Part shown: piece after piece, positions 18,665 through 27,048 of the stretch
How positions within the stretch are numbered: position 1 is the first letter of the stretch
How the letters are laid out: the number at the start of each line of letters is the position of its first letter
Program-made: the position numbers and the translations under genes
The notes under the pieces: generated by a model
Databases searched by the model: none
What the model was told of the DNA's origin: nothing
What the model saw: the letters and a program-made list of their open reading frames with translations, nothing else
Source of the DNA: Rhizobium sp. 18065
GTDB taxonomy: Bacteria > Pseudomonadota > Alphaproteobacteria > Rhizobiales > Rhizobiaceae
Reading direction: 5' to 3'
Length of the DNA: 64,000 nucleotides
NCBI RefSeq assembly: GCF_902706095.1
Contig: NZ_CACSJP010000002.1
Location: 310,001-374,000 of the forward strand

Positions 18665-19570
18665 ATGTTCAACAGAGCACAAGCCATGCCGCAACTTACG
18701 CGTGCCTCCATAGCAGCCCATGCCTTGTTTCCCGCCATCGAGAAACAGATCGCCCAGCATCTAATTGCCATCCACAACGAAACTCCGAGGCTGGCTCGCC
18801 TCAAGGCGTCACACCGCAAGTGGCTGATGACCCATGCGATGTTCGCGCTGTCGCTGAGCCGGCGTGATGATGACCCCATGTCCGGCCTGACCGCGACACG
18901 GTTCATTGAAATCGTGATGCGCCTTGGCGCCGCCAGCCGTAATACGGCGACCGCCTATCTCGCCGAACTGTTCGCCTACAAATTCCTGCGCGACGTGCCG
19001 GATGTGCCGGACAGGCGCGTGCGGGTGTTCGAAACGACGGAAGTCGCCAATGCCGCGATGATGCGGTGGTTCATCGGTCACATGGCCTGCCTTGACCGTC
19101 TCGACGGCGGCGATCGTGAGGCAACGACGATCGCGGATCCGCGGATCTTCAAGCTGGGCCAACCGATCGCGGCGGAAATCCTCGTTGAAGATCCGCTCTG
19201 GCGCGATCCGCCCGATACCATCGGTCATTTCCTCTGGTCCGATCTGGGCGGCATGGTCCTGCATGACCTGATCACGCGTTTGGGTGATTTTGACCGCGCG
19301 GCACCCCGCACTCCTGTCGGCCCGGTCACGCTTGCCGAACTGAGCGAGATCTACATGATCTCAACCACCAATCTCAAGCGCATGTTCAAGAAGGCCGAAA
19401 GCGAAGACCTGCTCGGCTGGGACCTGCCCCGCAGACGTGGCAACCTCTGGCTAAGCCGGCGTTTCATCGAGGACTACTTCACGTGGCAGTCCGCCAAGTT
19501 CGCAGCGCTCGACGTCGCTTATCGGGAGAGCCTCAGGCAACTGACAATCGCGCAGGACGCAGCAGCCTGA
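18665..19570 (+). CDS. Unrecognised protein with C-terminal winged-helix-like region
   Basis: I do not recognise this 301-residue soluble protein. It has no signal peptide or membrane segment. Residues about 220-290 read like a winged-helix DNA-binding domain: LAELSEIYMISTTNLKRMFKKAESEDLLGWD, with a helix-turn-helix-like alternation, then basic PRRRGNLW and an aromatic helix. The N-terminal half is helical with GAASRNTATAYLAEL near residue 90, which could be a second HTH. A transcription regulator is the best inference. Starts at 18665 (ATG) and 18686 (ATG) are both possible. Composition is like its neighbours, so there is no sign of recent transfer. Confidence 0.75.
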   Translation: MFNRAQAMPQLTRASIAAHALFPAIEKQIAQHLIAIHNETPRLARLKASHRKWLMTHAMFALSLSRRDDDPMSGLTATRFIEIVMRLGAASRNTATAYLAELFAYKFLRDVPDVPDRRVRVFETTEVANAAMMRWFIGHMACLDRLDGGDREATTIADPRIFKLGQPIAAEILVEDPLWRDPPDTIGHFLWSDLGGMVLHDLITRLGDFDRAAPRTPVGPVTLAELSEIYMISTTNLKRMFKKAESEDLLGWDLPRRRGNLWLSRRFIEDYFTWQSAKFAALDVAYRESLRQLTIAQDAAA

Positions 19571-19609
19571 CGACGCCGGAAAGAAACGGCTTCGCGCCGC
19601 AACACCGCC

Positions 19610-20011
19610 TCAGACGGTGCTGCTGGCCGCATACTGCGGCAATGCATCGTTGATGGTGTAGTAGTCACCCTTGTCGGCGCAGTAGATATGATAACCACCT
19701 TCAACGCCGGTCGGCCCGTCCAAAAGCCCAGCCATGATCGACATCCGCCCGGAATGATCTGCCCGCCAGAACAAAGCCGAGCCGCACTTGCTGCAGAAAC
19801 CTCGCTCCGCTTCCGGGCTTGAGCGGTAAAGCGATATCGCCTCCTCACCGGTGATAGAGATGTCGTCCACCGCAGCATCGGTCGTCGCATAGAAATGTCC
19901 TGTCTGTCGGCGGCATTGTGAACAATGGCAAAAGCTGACCGGGCTCAACCGTCCCCGGACCGTGATGCGCACGGCACCGCACAGACATCCCCCGTGGTGT
20001 AATTTCGTCAT
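19610..20011 (-). CDS. GFA family zinc-binding protein
   Basis: This 133-residue protein has the glutathione-dependent formaldehyde-activating (GFA/CENP-V) fold: CLCGAVRI, CHCSQCRRQTG and CSKCGSALFW give the Cys set for structural and catalytic zinc. Family members are widely annotated as S-(hydroxymethyl)glutathione synthase, but most have unknown substrates. The Met at 20011 has GGAG 6 bases upstream and is preferred to the upstream Met codons. Confidence 0.85.
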   Translation of the reverse strand: MTKLHHGGCLCGAVRITVRGRLSPVSFCHCSQCRRQTGHFYATTDAAVDDISITGEEAISLYRSSPEAERGFCSKCGSALFWRADHSGRMSIMAGLLDGPTGVEGGYHIYCADKGDYYTINDALPQYAASSTV

Positions 20012-20300
20012 ATCATTCTCCAAAACCGTGCAAGCCCTCACCATCACCACGCACAGGCATCAGGTCAAACCAAGAAAGCTGAAGTCAAGGTTCACAACTT
20101 CTGCAACGCGGCAAACGGCAACCAGAAGGCGTATTCTGCATTCAAAACCAGCCCGCGCAAACCCGTCTTCGGCAATTCAATGCGAGCAACATAACGCCAC
20201 AATTTCAACGCTGATGGTTCCACTCGCCAAAATACCCTGCGTTGCACTGCTGACGATAGGCATCTGGGTTGGAGGATTTTACTCGACGCCCGGAACTGAA
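20012..20300. other. Intergenic region between GFA gene and DAHP synthase terminator
   Basis: This stretch holds the upstream region of the GFA gene (minus strand). I see no strong promoter or conserved RNA. A 40-codon plus-strand frame from ATG at 20214 encodes one hydrophobic helix, but it runs through the terminator and is probably spurious. Confidence 0.5.
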
Positions 20301-20328
20301 AAAGGCCGACGCTTCCGCATCGGCCTTT
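20301..20328 (-). terminator. Rho-independent terminator of the DAHP synthase gene
   Basis: AAAGGCCGA (20301-20309) pairs perfectly with TCGGCCTTT (20320-20328). On the minus strand the stem is followed by a T-run, so it ends the DAHP synthase transcript. Confidence 0.8.
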
Positions 20329-20357
20329 GCCTATGATTTAAGTGTCAAGCGGGCGCC

Positions 20358-21734
20358 TTAGCCGTTGGCAACCATCATGCGCTTTTCGTCGCGACCACCC
20401 TTCATGCGCTCGGCCAGCAGGAATGCCAGCTCGAGGGCCTGATCGGCATTGAGGCGCGGGTCGCAATGGGTGTGGTAGCGGTCCTGCAGGTCCTCTGCCG
20501 AAACCGCACGCGCACCACCGGTGCATTCCGTCACGTCCTTGCCGGTCATCTCGATATGGATGCCGCCCGGATGCGAGCCTTCCGCACGATGGATCTGGAA
20601 GAAGCTTTCGACCTCCGACAGGACTCGTTCGAACGGACGGGTCTTGTAGTTGTTGAGCGTGATCGTGTTGCCATGCATCGGATCGCAGGACCATACGACC
20701 TTGCGGCCTTCGCGTTCCACCGCGCGGATCAGGCGCGGCAGGTGCTCGGCAACCTTGTCGTGACCGAAACGGCAGATCAGCGTCAGACGACCGGCTTCGT
20801 TCTGCGGGTTAAGGATGTCGATCAGGTTCAACAGATCGTCAGCCTGCAACGACGGCCCACATTTCAGACCGATCGGGTTCTTGATGCCACGGCAGTATTC
20901 CAGATGCGCGTGGTCCGCCTGGCGCGTGCGGTCGCCGATCCAGATCATATGACCGGATGTGGCATACCAGTCACCGGACGTCGAATCGACGCGGGTCAAT
21001 GCTTCTTCATAGCCGAGCAGCAGGGCCTCGTGGCTGGTGAAGAAATCGGTTTCGCGCAGGCTCGGATTGTTTTCCGACGTAATGCCCACGGCCTTCATGA
21101 AGTCCATGGTTTCGGAAATACGGTCGGCGAGCTTGCGGTAGCGCTCGGCCTGCGGGCTATCCTTGACGAAGCCAAGCATCCACTGGTGTACATTCTCAAG
21201 GTTGGCATAGCCACCCATCGCAAAGGCACGCAGCAGGTTCAGCGTTGCAGCAGACTGGCGGTAGGCCATCAGCTGACGGTCCGGGTTCGGGATGCGTGCA
21301 TCCTCGGTGAACTCGATACCGTTGATGATATCACCGCGGTAGCTCGGAAGCTCGACGTCGCCGATCTTCTCCATGTCGGACGAGCGCGGCTTGGCAAATT
21401 GGCCGGCGATACGGCCGATCTTGACCACCGGCAGCTGCGCGCCGAACGTGAGAACCACAGCCATCTGCAGGAAAGCGCGGAAGAAGTCGCGAATATTGTC
21501 CGCGCCATGTTCGGCAAAGCTCTCGGCGCAATCGCCACCCTGCAACAGGAAGCCGTTGCCTTCGGCAACATTGCCGAGCGCCTTCTTCAGGCGGCGTGCC
21601 TCACCGGCAAAAACGAGCGGCGGGTAGGATGCAAGCTGCAGCTCGGCAGCCTTCAAAGCTTCCTGATCCGGATAGGCCGGAACCTGCTTGATAGGCTTCT
21701 GCCTCCAGCTGTTCGGGGTCCAATTCTGCGCCAT
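20358..21734 (-). CDS. Class II 3-deoxy-7-phosphoheptulonate synthase
   Basis: DAHP synthase joins phosphoenolpyruvate and erythrose-4-phosphate, the first step of the shikimate pathway to aromatic amino acids. The 458-residue product is of the plant-like class II type: WTPNSWR near the N-terminus, [11 protein letters not shown], PYxxT-like [17 protein letters not shown] and [13 protein letters not shown]. This is the usual type in rhizobia (annotated aroG or aroF). The ATG at 21734 follows AGGTGA; GTG at 21743 is the alternative. A hairpin with a T-run lies in the leader just upstream and could attenuate expression. A terminator follows the gene. Confidence 0.95.
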   Translation of the reverse strand: MAQNWTPNSWRQKPIKQVPAYPDQEALKAAELQLASYPPLVFAGEARRLKKALGNVAEGNGFLLQGGDCAESFAEHGADNIRDFFRAFLQMAVVLTFGAQLPVVKIGRIAGQFAKPRSSDMEKIGDVELPSYRGDIINGIEFTEDARIPNPDRQLMAYRQSAATLNLLRAFAMGGYANLENVHQWMLGFVKDSPQAERYRKLADRISETMDFMKAVGITSENNPSLRETDFFTSHEALLLGYEEALTRVDSTSGDWYATSGHMIWIGDRTRQADHAHLEYCRGIKNPIGLKCGPSLQADDLLNLIDILNPQNEAGRLTLICRFGHDKVAEHLPRLIRAVEREGRKVVWSCDPMHGNTITLNNYKTRPFERVLSEVESFFQIHRAEGSHPGGIHIEMTGKDVTECTGGARAVSAEDLQDRYHTHCDPRLNADQALELAFLLAERMKGGRDEKRMMVANG

Positions 21735-21760
21735 GGTCGTCACCTGTCCTGAAATAGAAA

Positions 21761-21780
21761 AACGGCCTCCTCCCGGCCGC
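21761..21780 (-). terminator. Terminator-like hairpin in the DAHP synthase leader
   Basis: On the minus strand CGGCC and GGCCG enclose a 7-base loop and are followed directly by TTTTTC, about 30 bases before the ATG. It resembles an intrinsic terminator within the 5' untranslated region. Confidence 0.4.
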
Positions 21781-21793
21781 GTCGGATGGGGGC

Positions 21794-21826
21794 TTATAGA
21801 CCGTTATATGTGGCTTGCAAAGCCGA
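21794..21826 (-). promoter_or_regulatory. Candidate promoter of the DAHP synthase gene
   Basis: On the minus strand TTTGCA and TATAAG are separated by 17 bp. The predicted start falls just upstream of the leader hairpin. Confidence 0.35.
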
Positions 21827-21956
21827 AGTTTAAGGGCTTTCGAACGGAAAACACAATGTCGACAATCCCCGATTAGCAATCCGAAACTGATCAGTTTCGC
21901 ACACGAAGGTCGCGCGATCAGAGCGTTGTCAATCTGATCCCGATGAACGATAATGG

Positions 21957-21972
21957 ACGTTCACGTAAACGT
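21957..21972. promoter_or_regulatory. 16-bp near-perfect palindrome in divergent region
   Basis: ACGTTCACGTAAACGT matches its reverse complement at 14 of 16 positions and lies 34 bp before the hydrolase start. The ACGTNNACGT pattern resembles operators of MerR-type regulators such as LiuR; the regulator here is unknown. Confidence 0.45.
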
Positions 21973-22005
21973 AATATTGATGCCGTGTAGAGGAAGAACA
22001 CCGCG

Positions 22006-22872
22006 ATGGACACTCGTTACGCGATGACCAGGCGGGATATCGGTTTCAACACTGCGGATCAGTTTCCGCTGACCGGCACACTCTTCAGCGGCAACGGCAA
22101 TGGCCCCCTCGCGCTGATCTCCTCCGCAGCAGCGGTTCCGCGCACGATCTACACCCGCTTCGCCGAGCATCTGGTTACCGATCGCGGTTTCCGTGCGGCA
22201 CTCACCTACGACTATCGCGGCGTCGCCCGATCACCCGTACAGCCGGGCTGGTTGCGACCATTGCTGATGCGCGACTGGGCACTTTTCGATATGCCAGCCG
22301 CCGTCGATGCACTGGAGCGCGAGGCACCGGGCCATACCATGGTTGGCATCGGACAATCATTCGGCAGCCAGGTCCTGGCGCTGGGTGGTCGTGCTGATCG
22401 TTTCGATCGCTACCTGATGGTTGCCCCGATGACCGGGTATTGGGCCAATACCGGAGAGCCTTGGAAGGTCTTCACCCTGATGAACCTGATCGGCGTTCCC
22501 CTCGCGATGTTGACGGGAAATGTGCCGGGATGGATCGGCTTGGGGGAAACGCTGCCGGGCACGGTCTTTCGGGAATGGAGCCGCTGGGGGCGTCATCCGG
22601 AATATTTCTTCGCCGATCCGTCGATGAATGCCATTCAACGCTTCGGTGAGGTCACGACGCCAATCCTGGCGATCGGCATGACCGACGACCCCTGGGGCAC
22701 ACCGCGCGCCCAACAGGCATTGCTCAAGCACTACACGAAATCACCAATCGAAACGCGGTGGCATGCGCCGGAAGAGGCAGGCGGAAAAATCGGCCATCTG
22801 GGCTTCTTCCGGCAGACATTCAGAGACACACTCTGGGCACCGGCAATTGAGTGGCTCAGCCTCGGCCGTTGA
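22006..22872 (+). CDS. Alpha/beta-fold hydrolase
   Basis: This 288-residue cytosolic protein has the nucleophile elbow GQSFG (in GIGQSFGSQVLAL), an oxyanion region near LISSAAAVPR and an acid residue candidate in GMTDDPWGT. A late His (GHLGFF) completes a plausible Ser-Asp-His triad. It fits the serine aminopeptidase/esterase-like group often annotated as an alpha/beta hydrolase; the substrate is unknown. GAGGAA lies 10 bases before ATG 22006; ATG at 22024 is an alternative. A near-perfect palindrome upstream suggests specific regulation. Confidence 0.85.
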   Translation: MDTRYAMTRRDIGFNTADQFPLTGTLFSGNGNGPLALISSAAAVPRTIYTRFAEHLVTDRGFRAALTYDYRGVARSPVQPGWLRPLLMRDWALFDMPAAVDALEREAPGHTMVGIGQSFGSQVLALGGRADRFDRYLMVAPMTGYWANTGEPWKVFTLMNLIGVPLAMLTGNVPGWIGLGETLPGTVFREWSRWGRHPEYFFADPSMNAIQRFGEVTTPILAIGMTDDPWGTPRAQQALLKHYTKSPIETRWHAPEEAGGKIGHLGFFRQTFRDTLWAPAIEWLSLGR

Positions 22873-23084
22873 AATGCGGCATCGCACAAGAGTTACCCAC
22901 GTTATTCACAGTCTGTATCATCCTGACACAATGGCGCGGGCTTGTCAGACGACCGTATCCGCCGCACATTCGATGTCTGTAAACAACACTTGACCAATAT
23001 GACATCGCGATTGCCCTCCCCCTGGTCAGCCTCACGCAAGTCCCGCTGACTACCCCGACAGGCGGGGGTATTGCGAACTGTATT

Positions 23085-23100
23085 GGAAACCTCGGTTTCC
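23085..23100 (+). other. Perfect 6-bp hairpin upstream of small ORF
   Basis: GGAAAC and GTTTCC flank a CTCG loop. It lies 25 bp before a 37-codon gene and may be part of its leader or of a small RNA. Confidence 0.4.
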
Positions 23101-23124
23101 TGCGTAGATCATGAGGATCGTGTT

Positions 23125-23238
23125 ATGGCGTATGACTGGAATGGTGCCCTTACGCGTAGAAGAAACCGCATGCGGTTGATCGCGCTCTCTGTCCTGGGGC
23201 TCGCCGTTCTTGCGGCACCGGTGCTGGCATGGGCTTGA
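23125..23238 (+). CDS. Small single-helix membrane protein (37 aa)
   Basis: ATG at 23125 opens a 37-codon frame encoding a hydrophilic Arg-rich N-terminus (TRRRNRMR) and one hydrophobic helix of about 18 residues (LIALSVLGLAVLAAPVLAW). A GAGG lies about 8 bases upstream. It is followed by a strong hairpin at 23281-23313, so the unit has its own leader, reading frame and 3' end. The topology (positive N-terminus, single helix) suits a small inner-membrane protein. Function is unknown, and conservation would have to be shown. Confidence 0.5.
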   Translation: MAYDWNGALTRRRNRMRLIALSVLGLAVLAAPVLAWA

Positions 23239-23280
23239 AGCCTGCGGGGCAGACGAACGAAGCTTGAACAGAATTCCATC

Positions 23281-23313
23281 ACAAACAGGCGCGGCATTGC
23301 AGCGCCTGTTTGT
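23281..23313. terminator. 12-bp perfect hairpin between small ORF and gor
   Basis: ACAAACAGGCGC (23281-23292) pairs completely with GCGCCTGTTTGT (23302-23313) around a 9-base loop. It serves the small gene on the plus strand and possibly gor on the minus strand. Confidence 0.65.
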
Positions 23314-23362
23314 CTTAAACGGTATCACACGCCGTCCTTGGAGCGGCGCAGGTCTTCACTGG

Positions 23363-24751
23363 TCAGATCCGTTCACCATTCTTGATGCGATAGCTCGGGC
23401 TATACATCGTCACCAGTTCTTCCGCCGCCGTTGGATGCACCGCCATGGTCCGGTCGAAATCATCCTTCGTGCAACCGGCCTTCAACGTAATGCCGAGGAG
23501 CTGCGCCATTTCGCCGGCGTCATGACCGAGAATGTGCGCGCCGACCACCTTGCGATCGGCAGCGTTGACGATCAGCTTCATGATCATCTTTTCGGCACGA
23601 CCGGACAGCGTTGCCTTCATCGGGCGGAACTGTGCGCGATAGACTTCGATTTCATCGAAGCGCTTCGCCGCCTCATCTTCCGACATGCCGACAGTGCCAA
23701 TCTCCGGCTGCGAAAATACTGCGGTCGCGATCAGCTCATGGTCGGGCGACGTCGGATTGTTCCTGTATTCCGTCTCGATGAAGCACATCGCCTCATGGAT
23801 GGCGACCGGCGTCAACTGCACGCGATCGGTCACGTCGCCGAGTGCGAAGATACCCGCCACATTGGTGCGCGAATAGGCATCGACGACGATAGCCCCACGC
23901 TCGTTGGTGGCAACGCCAGCCGCTTCAAGCCCGAGGCCCTTCGTATAGGGATCGCGACCGAGTGCCAGCATGACCTGCTCGACGGCAAGCTGGCCGTTGT
24001 TCATCGTCTCGACCTCGAGACCACCGCTTGTAGCCTTAGCCACCGACTGGATATGGTCATGGCACAGGATCCGGATGCCCTTGGCTTCCATCGCCTCATG
24101 CAGGCCACGGCGCATATCGTGGTCGAACCGGCTCAGAATTTCGGCACCGCGATAGATCAGTGTCGTTTCGACACCGAGTCCGTGGAAGATATTGGCAAAT
24201 TCCACAGCGATATAGCCGCCGCCTGCGATCAAGATCGAACGCGGCAGCTTTTCCAGATGGAAAGCTTCGTTCGAGGTGATGCAGAGTTCATGACCAGGCA
24301 GGGCCGCATGCGGATTGGCACCGCCGCCGACTGCGATGACGATCTTCTCGGCGGTGACGACTTTGCCTGTTTTCCTGATCAGCACACTGTTCGGACCGAC
24401 AAGTTCGGCACGCGACTCGACGATCTCGGCGCCGGCATTGTCCAGGCCTTTACGGTACAGGCCTTCGAGACGGGCAATCTCCAGGTCCTTTGCGGCAATC
24501 AGTTTCGTCCAGTCAAATGTGCTTTCGCCCACTGTCCAGCCATAACCGGCCGCGTCCTCGAAATGCTCGTGGAACTGCGAGGCGTAGACGAACAGTTTCT
24601 TCGGCACGCAGCCGCGAATGACACAGGTGCCACCGAAGCGATATTCTTCCGCAATCGCAACCTTTTTGCCAAGCGATGCCGCCAGACGCGCACTGCGCAC
24701 GCCGCCGGAACCACCACCGATTACAAACAGGTCATAGTCGAAACTGGACAT
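23363..24751 (-). CDS. gor: Glutathione-disulfide reductase
   Basis: This FAD enzyme reduces GSSG with NADPH. The 462-residue product has the FAD-binding GGGSGGVRSARLAA, the redox-active CVIRGC (Cys43, Cys48), the NADPH-binding GGGYIAVEFA, the FAD-contact LGDVTDRVQLTPVA and the C-terminal catalytic HPTAAEE. Start at 24751 is set by AAGGAG just before the ATG; the frame extends upstream to 24811 without such a signal. It lies downstream of the DUF2059 gene on the same strand but is separated from it by a strong terminator. Confidence 0.96.
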   Translation of the reverse strand: MSSFDYDLFVIGGGSGGVRSARLAASLGKKVAIAEEYRFGGTCVIRGCVPKKLFVYASQFHEHFEDAAGYGWTVGESTFDWTKLIAAKDLEIARLEGLYRKGLDNAGAEIVESRAELVGPNSVLIRKTGKVVTAEKIVIAVGGGANPHAALPGHELCITSNEAFHLEKLPRSILIAGGGYIAVEFANIFHGLGVETTLIYRGAEILSRFDHDMRRGLHEAMEAKGIRILCHDHIQSVAKATSGGLEVETMNNGQLAVEQVMLALGRDPYTKGLGLEAAGVATNERGAIVVDAYSRTNVAGIFALGDVTDRVQLTPVAIHEAMCFIETEYRNNPTSPDHELIATAVFSQPEIGTVGMSEDEAAKRFDEIEVYRAQFRPMKATLSGRAEKMIMKLIVNAADRKVVGAHILGHDAGEMAQLLGITLKAGCTKDDFDRTMAVHPTAAEELVTMYSPSYRIKNGERI

Positions 24752-24816
24752 TTTTTCTCCTTGCCGCCCCAACGCACGGGACGGCCCTGATATAGGGTGG
24801 GTGGAGCCCAAAAGAA

Positions 24817-24840
24817 AAGCCCGGACCAGGGTCCGGGCTT
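24817..24840 (-). terminator. Rho-independent terminator of the DUF2059 gene
   Basis: AAGCCCGGAC (24817-24826) pairs with GTCCGGGCTT (24831-24840) across a 4-base loop. The minus-strand reading ends in TTTTCTTTT. Confidence 0.85.
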
Positions 24841-24865
24841 CATCTATTCGCTTGAAATCAGCAGA

Positions 24866-25417
24866 TTACGGCTTGGGTGCATCCGTAGGCGGCGCGACGG
24901 CAGGCTGCGTCGCTCCAACTTCCTTTAGCAGCGCTTCATTGGCCTGCTTTTCCAGGTCGCGGGCAATGCCCGACGTCCAGATGTCGGCAGCCTTCAGCAG
25001 TTCGCGGGTGGCGATCGGGCCATCCTTGAGAAGCTTCTTGCCAGCATCGCTGCTATAGAATGCGGTGATCGCCTGCAGTTCTTCGACGGAGAAAGCCTTG
25101 GCATAAACCAGGGCCGATTCCTGCTCGAGATCAGCGCGACGCGGCGCAAGCTTCAACGCTTCTTCCTCGACCTTGGCGGAAATGATGTCCTGCAGATTGG
25201 GGTAAGCCAGAATCAGCTGACCCGCCAGGCGGTTCATGACATTCGGCAGGATGGCGTCAAATCGATCGGTCACGCCAAGCGATGCGATCGCCGCACGCGC
25301 GGCCTGAATGTGCTCAGGCGCCACGTCCTGCGCCTTGGCGGAGATCGCCCCCAGCATCACGCCGCCGGCAATAACGGCGACCGATCCGAAACGGCTCATA
25401 CCCGAAAAGCTGATCAT
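24866..25417 (-). CDS. DUF2059 domain-containing exported protein
   Basis: This 183-residue protein has a signal peptide (hydrophobic VAVIAGGVMLGAISAKA with an A-K-A cleavage site). The mature part has the DUF2059 helical domain (KAFSVEELQAITAFYSSDAGKKLL) and ends in an Ala/Pro-rich tail. The family is widespread in proteobacteria, periplasmic or envelope-associated and of unknown function. It lies 18 bp downstream of rpiA on the same strand, with AGGAG about 12 bases before the ATG at 25417; Met at 25399 is an alternative. Confidence 0.85.
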   Translation of the reverse strand: MISFSGMSRFGSVAVIAGGVMLGAISAKAQDVAPEHIQAARAAIASLGVTDRFDAILPNVMNRLAGQLILAYPNLQDIISAKVEEEALKLAPRRADLEQESALVYAKAFSVEELQAITAFYSSDAGKKLLKDGPIATRELLKAADIWTSGIARDLEKQANEALLKEVGATQPAVAPPTDAPKP

Positions 25418-25435
25418 GAAATTCAGTGCTCCTGT

Positions 25436-26137
25436 TTAGTTTTTCGGCTCCATCACCCGCGCACCCGCCGGACCGGCGATGATGGCAAGAGAGGCCAAGT
25501 TGATGAATAGACCGTGTTCCACAACTCCGGGAATGGCATTGAGCTGGCTAGCCAAAGCGTCTGCATCAGGAATACGGCCAAAAGATGCGTCGAGAATGAG
25601 ATGTCCACCGTCGGTCATGAAGACGCCGTCGTCGCCTCTGGCCCGTAGCGTCAGCGCGCCGGTCAGACCAAGGCGCGATGCGAGCTTTTCGATCGCGACA
25701 CGCGTGGACACCTGACCGAAAGGATTGATTTCAATCGGCAATGGGTAATGACCAAGCGTGTCCACCACCTTGGTCTCGTCGGCAATTACGATCATCCGCC
25801 GAGACGCCGCGGCGACGATCTTTTCGCGCAGCAGCGCGCCGCCACCGCCCTTGATCAGGGTCAGGCGCTGATCGATTTCGTCGGCACCATCGATGGTCAG
25901 ATCAAGCTCCGGCAGTTCGTCGAGCGATTTCAGTGGCACGCCCAACTCGACACAAAGACGCGCAGTCCGCTCGGATGTAGGCACACCCTGAACCTTGATG
26001 CCGGCCGCCACTTTTTCCGCAAGCAGGCGAACGAACTCTTCCGCGGTCGAACCGGTACCGATACCAAGGCGCATGCCGTCTTCGACATGCTCCAGAGCCG
26101 CGGCTGCGGCCTTGATCTTCATTTCGCGGGCGTCCAT
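25436..26137 (-). CDS. rpiA: Ribose-5-phosphate isomerase A
   Basis: RpiA interconverts ribose-5-phosphate and ribulose-5-phosphate in the pentose phosphate pathway. Diagnostic segments are [13 protein letters not shown] (phosphate loop), [26 protein letters not shown] (catalytic Lys region) and [10 protein letters not shown]. About 233 residues from ATG 26137 ([11 protein letters not shown]), with GGGAG 9 bases upstream; the frame also has an ATG at 26158. It diverges from gph. Confidence 0.96.
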   Translation of the reverse strand: MDAREMKIKAAAAALEHVEDGMRLGIGTGSTAEEFVRLLAEKVAAGIKVQGVPTSERTARLCVELGVPLKSLDELPELDLTIDGADEIDQRLTLIKGGGGALLREKIVAAASRRMIVIADETKVVDTLGHYPLPIEINPFGQVSTRVAIEKLASRLGLTGALTLRARGDDGVFMTDGGHLILDASFGRIPDADALASQLNAIPGVVEHGLFINLASLAIIAGPAGARVMEPKN

Positions 26138-26287
26138 GCGCCAAAAGCTCCCATCCATTTCGTCGGAAGCTGTTTACACGCCTCCTCCGACAAACGAAAG
26201 CCCTCACCATACCGCCGCCGTTGCCTTTTCGGAGGATTTCCCCTAACGCCGAACAGACCTTGCCGCTCAAGCGAATGGAGCCTCCGC

Positions 26288-26965
26288 GTGACACAAACGA
26301 CCATCGTCTTCGATCTCGACGGCACACTTGTCGACACAGCACCGGATCTCGTCGCCAGCCTGAACCACACGATCGCGATCCACGACCTTGCGCCGGTCGG
26401 CTACAGCGACCTCACTCACCTCGTCGGTCAAGGCGCACGCGTGATGATCGCACGCGCTTTCGCGCTCCGGGGTGTGCCGCTCGACGATGCACAACTGCCG
26501 GCCTTGCTTGAACACTTCATCAATCACTACAAGTCCGGCATGCCGGGTGAAAGCCGCCCCTACCCCGGACTTGTCGCAGCACTGGAGCGTCTTGCCACAG
26601 AGGGTTTCACCCTGGCTGTCTGCACCAACAAGATGGAAGAACTTGCGCGTCCCCTGATTGACAAGCTGGGTCTGACACATCACTTCGCGGCGATCACCGG
26701 TGGAGACACATTTGCGGTCCGCAAGCCGGATGCCGGACATCTCACCGGGACCATCGAAAAAGCCGGCGGAAACCCCAGGCGCGCATTGATGATCGGCGAC
26801 AGCGTCAACGACATCCTGGCTGCCCGCAATGCCGGCATCCCGTCGATCGCGGTCCCCTTCGGCTATTCCGACACCCCGATCGAAGCCCTCGGCGCGAGCC
26901 GTATCATCAACCACTTCGATGAACTGACGGTCGCCCTCGTTCATGAACTGGTGGAAAACGCCTGA
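26288..26965 (+). CDS. gph: Phosphoglycolate phosphatase
   Basis: This 225-residue HAD-family phosphatase has motif I VFDLDGTLVDT (nucleophile Asp), motif II VCTNK, motif III Lys in RKPDAGHL and motif IV MIGDSVNDI. Gph removes phosphate from 2-phosphoglycolate formed by DNA repair or oxygenase side reactions. Start is GTG at 26288 with GGAG 7 bases upstream; the long in-frame extension 5' of it is antisense to rpiA and is rejected. Gph/HAD sequence alone does not prove the substrate. Confidence 0.9.
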   Translation: MTQTTIVFDLDGTLVDTAPDLVASLNHTIAIHDLAPVGYSDLTHLVGQGARVMIARAFALRGVPLDDAQLPALLEHFINHYKSGMPGESRPYPGLVAALERLATEGFTLAVCTNKMEELARPLIDKLGLTHHFAAITGGDTFAVRKPDAGHLTGTIEKAGGNPRRALMIGDSVNDILAARNAGIPSIAVPFGYSDTPIEALGASRIINHFDELTVALVHELVENA

Positions 26966-26986
26966 ACCGATTGCGACACGCCCAAT

Positions 26987-27018
26987 GAAAAATGGCGGGC
27001 CAAGGCCCGCCAGTTCAA
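26987..27018 (-). terminator. Terminator of the L,D-transpeptidase gene
   Basis: TGGCGGGCC (26993-27001) pairs with GGCCCGCCA (27004-27012) with a minimal loop. On the minus strand it runs into TTTTT. It lies between two convergent genes. Confidence 0.75.
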
Positions 27019-27048
27019 TTTTGTAGACCGCTACCGCGAGATCTTCGT

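Noticed and set aside
20214..20336. A 40-codon frame encoding one hydrophobic helix
   Set aside because: No ribosome site, and the frame runs through the DAHP synthase terminator.
22902..22910. TTATTCACA, a match to the DnaA-box consensus
   Set aside because: A single clear site without an AT-rich unwinding region or origin-type neighbours; a chance match is more likely.
23210..24790. A 526-codon frame antisense to gor
   Set aside because: Glutathione reductase motifs are complete on the other strand.
25748..26287. 5' extension of the gph frame
   Set aside because: It is antisense to rpiA; the HAD motif starts just after GTG 26288, which has a ribosome site.
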